Part shown: piece after piece, positions 63,797-64,000 of the stretch
How the letters are laid out: the number at the start of each line of letters is the position of its first letter
How positions within the stretch are numbered: the first letter of the stretch is position 1
Source: Planctomycetota bacterium
GTDB lineage: Bacteria > Planctomycetota > UBA1135 > GCA-002686595
Length of the DNA: 64,000 bases
Direction of reading: 5' to 3'
Assembly (NCBI GenBank): GCA_016220085.1
Contig: JACRIN010000004.1
Span: forward strand, 97,764 to 161,763
The notes under the pieces: model-generated
Seen by the model: the letters and a program-made list of their open reading frames with translations, nothing else
What the model was told of the DNA's origin: nothing
The model's database searches: none
Translations under genes and position numbers: made by a program

Positions 63797-64000
63797 CCAG
63801 TTCGATGGGCTCGAGCCGGCGCAGGTCCGTCGTGGAACGGGACCCGCGCCGGCTCGACTTTCTTCTGGACACCGAAGGCGCGGCCGACGGCGAGCCCATT
63901 GATCGCGACACGCGCACGGGCGAGCCGCTCCTGCCGCTCGTGCTCGGAAACGGCGTCGCGAAAACCGGCGCGCGCTCGCGGTCGGTGCGAACCGCCGCGA
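63793..64000 (-). CDS. Possible 3' end of a minus-strand gene leaving the window
   Basis: A minus frame with no stop from the right edge to TAG at 63795 ends SEHERQERLARARVAINGLA followed by FGVQKKVEPARVPFHDG, which is protein-like. A plus-strand frame from ATG 63805 is equally open. The overlap with the norZ stop and with a hairpin makes both uncertain. Confidence 0.3.
   Translation of the reverse strand, partial: RGGSHRPRARAGFRDAVSEHERQERLARARVAINGLAVGRAFGVQKKVEPARVPFHDGPAPARAHRTG
63811..63867 (+). terminator. Hairpin terminator after norZ
   Basis: TCGAGCCGGCGC (63811-63822) pairs perfectly with GCGCCGGCTCGA (63846-63857), with an inner GGTCC/GGACC stem, followed by CTTTCTTCT. It is 15 bases after the norZ stop. 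The T-run is interrupted, so efficiency is uncertain. Confidence 0.6.

Overview
The window is very GC-rich (roughly 70 %) with coding genes that end almost every codon in G or C. It most likely comes from a high-GC Planctomycetota chromosome. The best lineage clue is the secreted beta-helix protein at 46.8-48.6 kb. It ends in a domain I recall from planctomycete surface proteins: a short Cys-containing entry, then an NNKNGLLFYG-type motif, a GGTLCV motif, a YSFDFNAY motif and a YWSRDP motif. Carboxypeptidase-regulatory-like proteins, PKD subtilases, FG-GAP lipoproteins, ECF sigma factors and lipoproteins with clear lipoboxes fit that assignment. It remains an inference.

Layout. 0-2.7 kb: end of a large secreted protein of carboxypeptidase-regulatory-like modules. 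3.1-10.1 kb: one tightly packed plus-strand operon for a tripartite ABC exporter (Cys-rich small secreted protein, TolC-type lipoprotein, HlyD-type adaptor, ATPase, two FtsX-type permeases, Cys-rich lipoprotein). 10.1-15.2 kb (minus): DUF2214 membrane protein, a PKD subtilase, and an ECF sigma factor coupled to a FecR-like protein. 15.4-17.7 kb: TruD, a small membrane-anchored protein and a disrupted ORF. 17.8-24.8 kb: histidine breakdown genes hutU and hutH, separated by an LTA-synthase-like enzyme and a PAP2 phosphatase, with a second PAP2 lipoprotein downstream of hutU. 25.2-30.9 kb: another regulatory-like-domain protein, a ChrA chromate transporter and an FG-GAP lipoprotein. 31.3-32.4 kb: a secreted thioredoxin-fold protein with a clear terminator. 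32.7-37.1 kb: a tRNA-Gly(CCC) followed by a patchwork of transposase remnants, decayed genes, DUF1801, AlkD-like DNA repair and DUF72 genes. 37.5-38.7 kb: a second ECF sigma factor with a zinc-finger membrane partner. 39.9-50.9 kb: mostly proteins of unknown function, an S4 RNA-binding protein, a winged-helix protein with a histone-like tail, the beta-helix surface protein and a transglutaminase-like protein with a small partner. 51.1-55.5 kb: a broken lipoprotein gene, a class V aminotransferase, a DinB-like protein and a TIM44/TerB protein. 55.7-58.1 kb: an ammonium transporter and an outer-membrane porin in one unit. 58.5-63.8 kb: an acetyltransferase and a nitric-oxide response cluster (NorR-type regulator divergent from ric/ytfE and the quinol NO reductase norZ).

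The least explained structure is a set of degenerate short tandem arrays. Units of 10, 13, 15, 24 and 72-79 bp occur, each array with its own unrelated consensus. Most of them begin at or within about 30 bases after a stop codon, and related in-frame arrays sit in protein linkers. At least three small genes also look frameshifted, which may be real decay or may be assembly error. All functions given here come from reading the sequence; no database search was possible.
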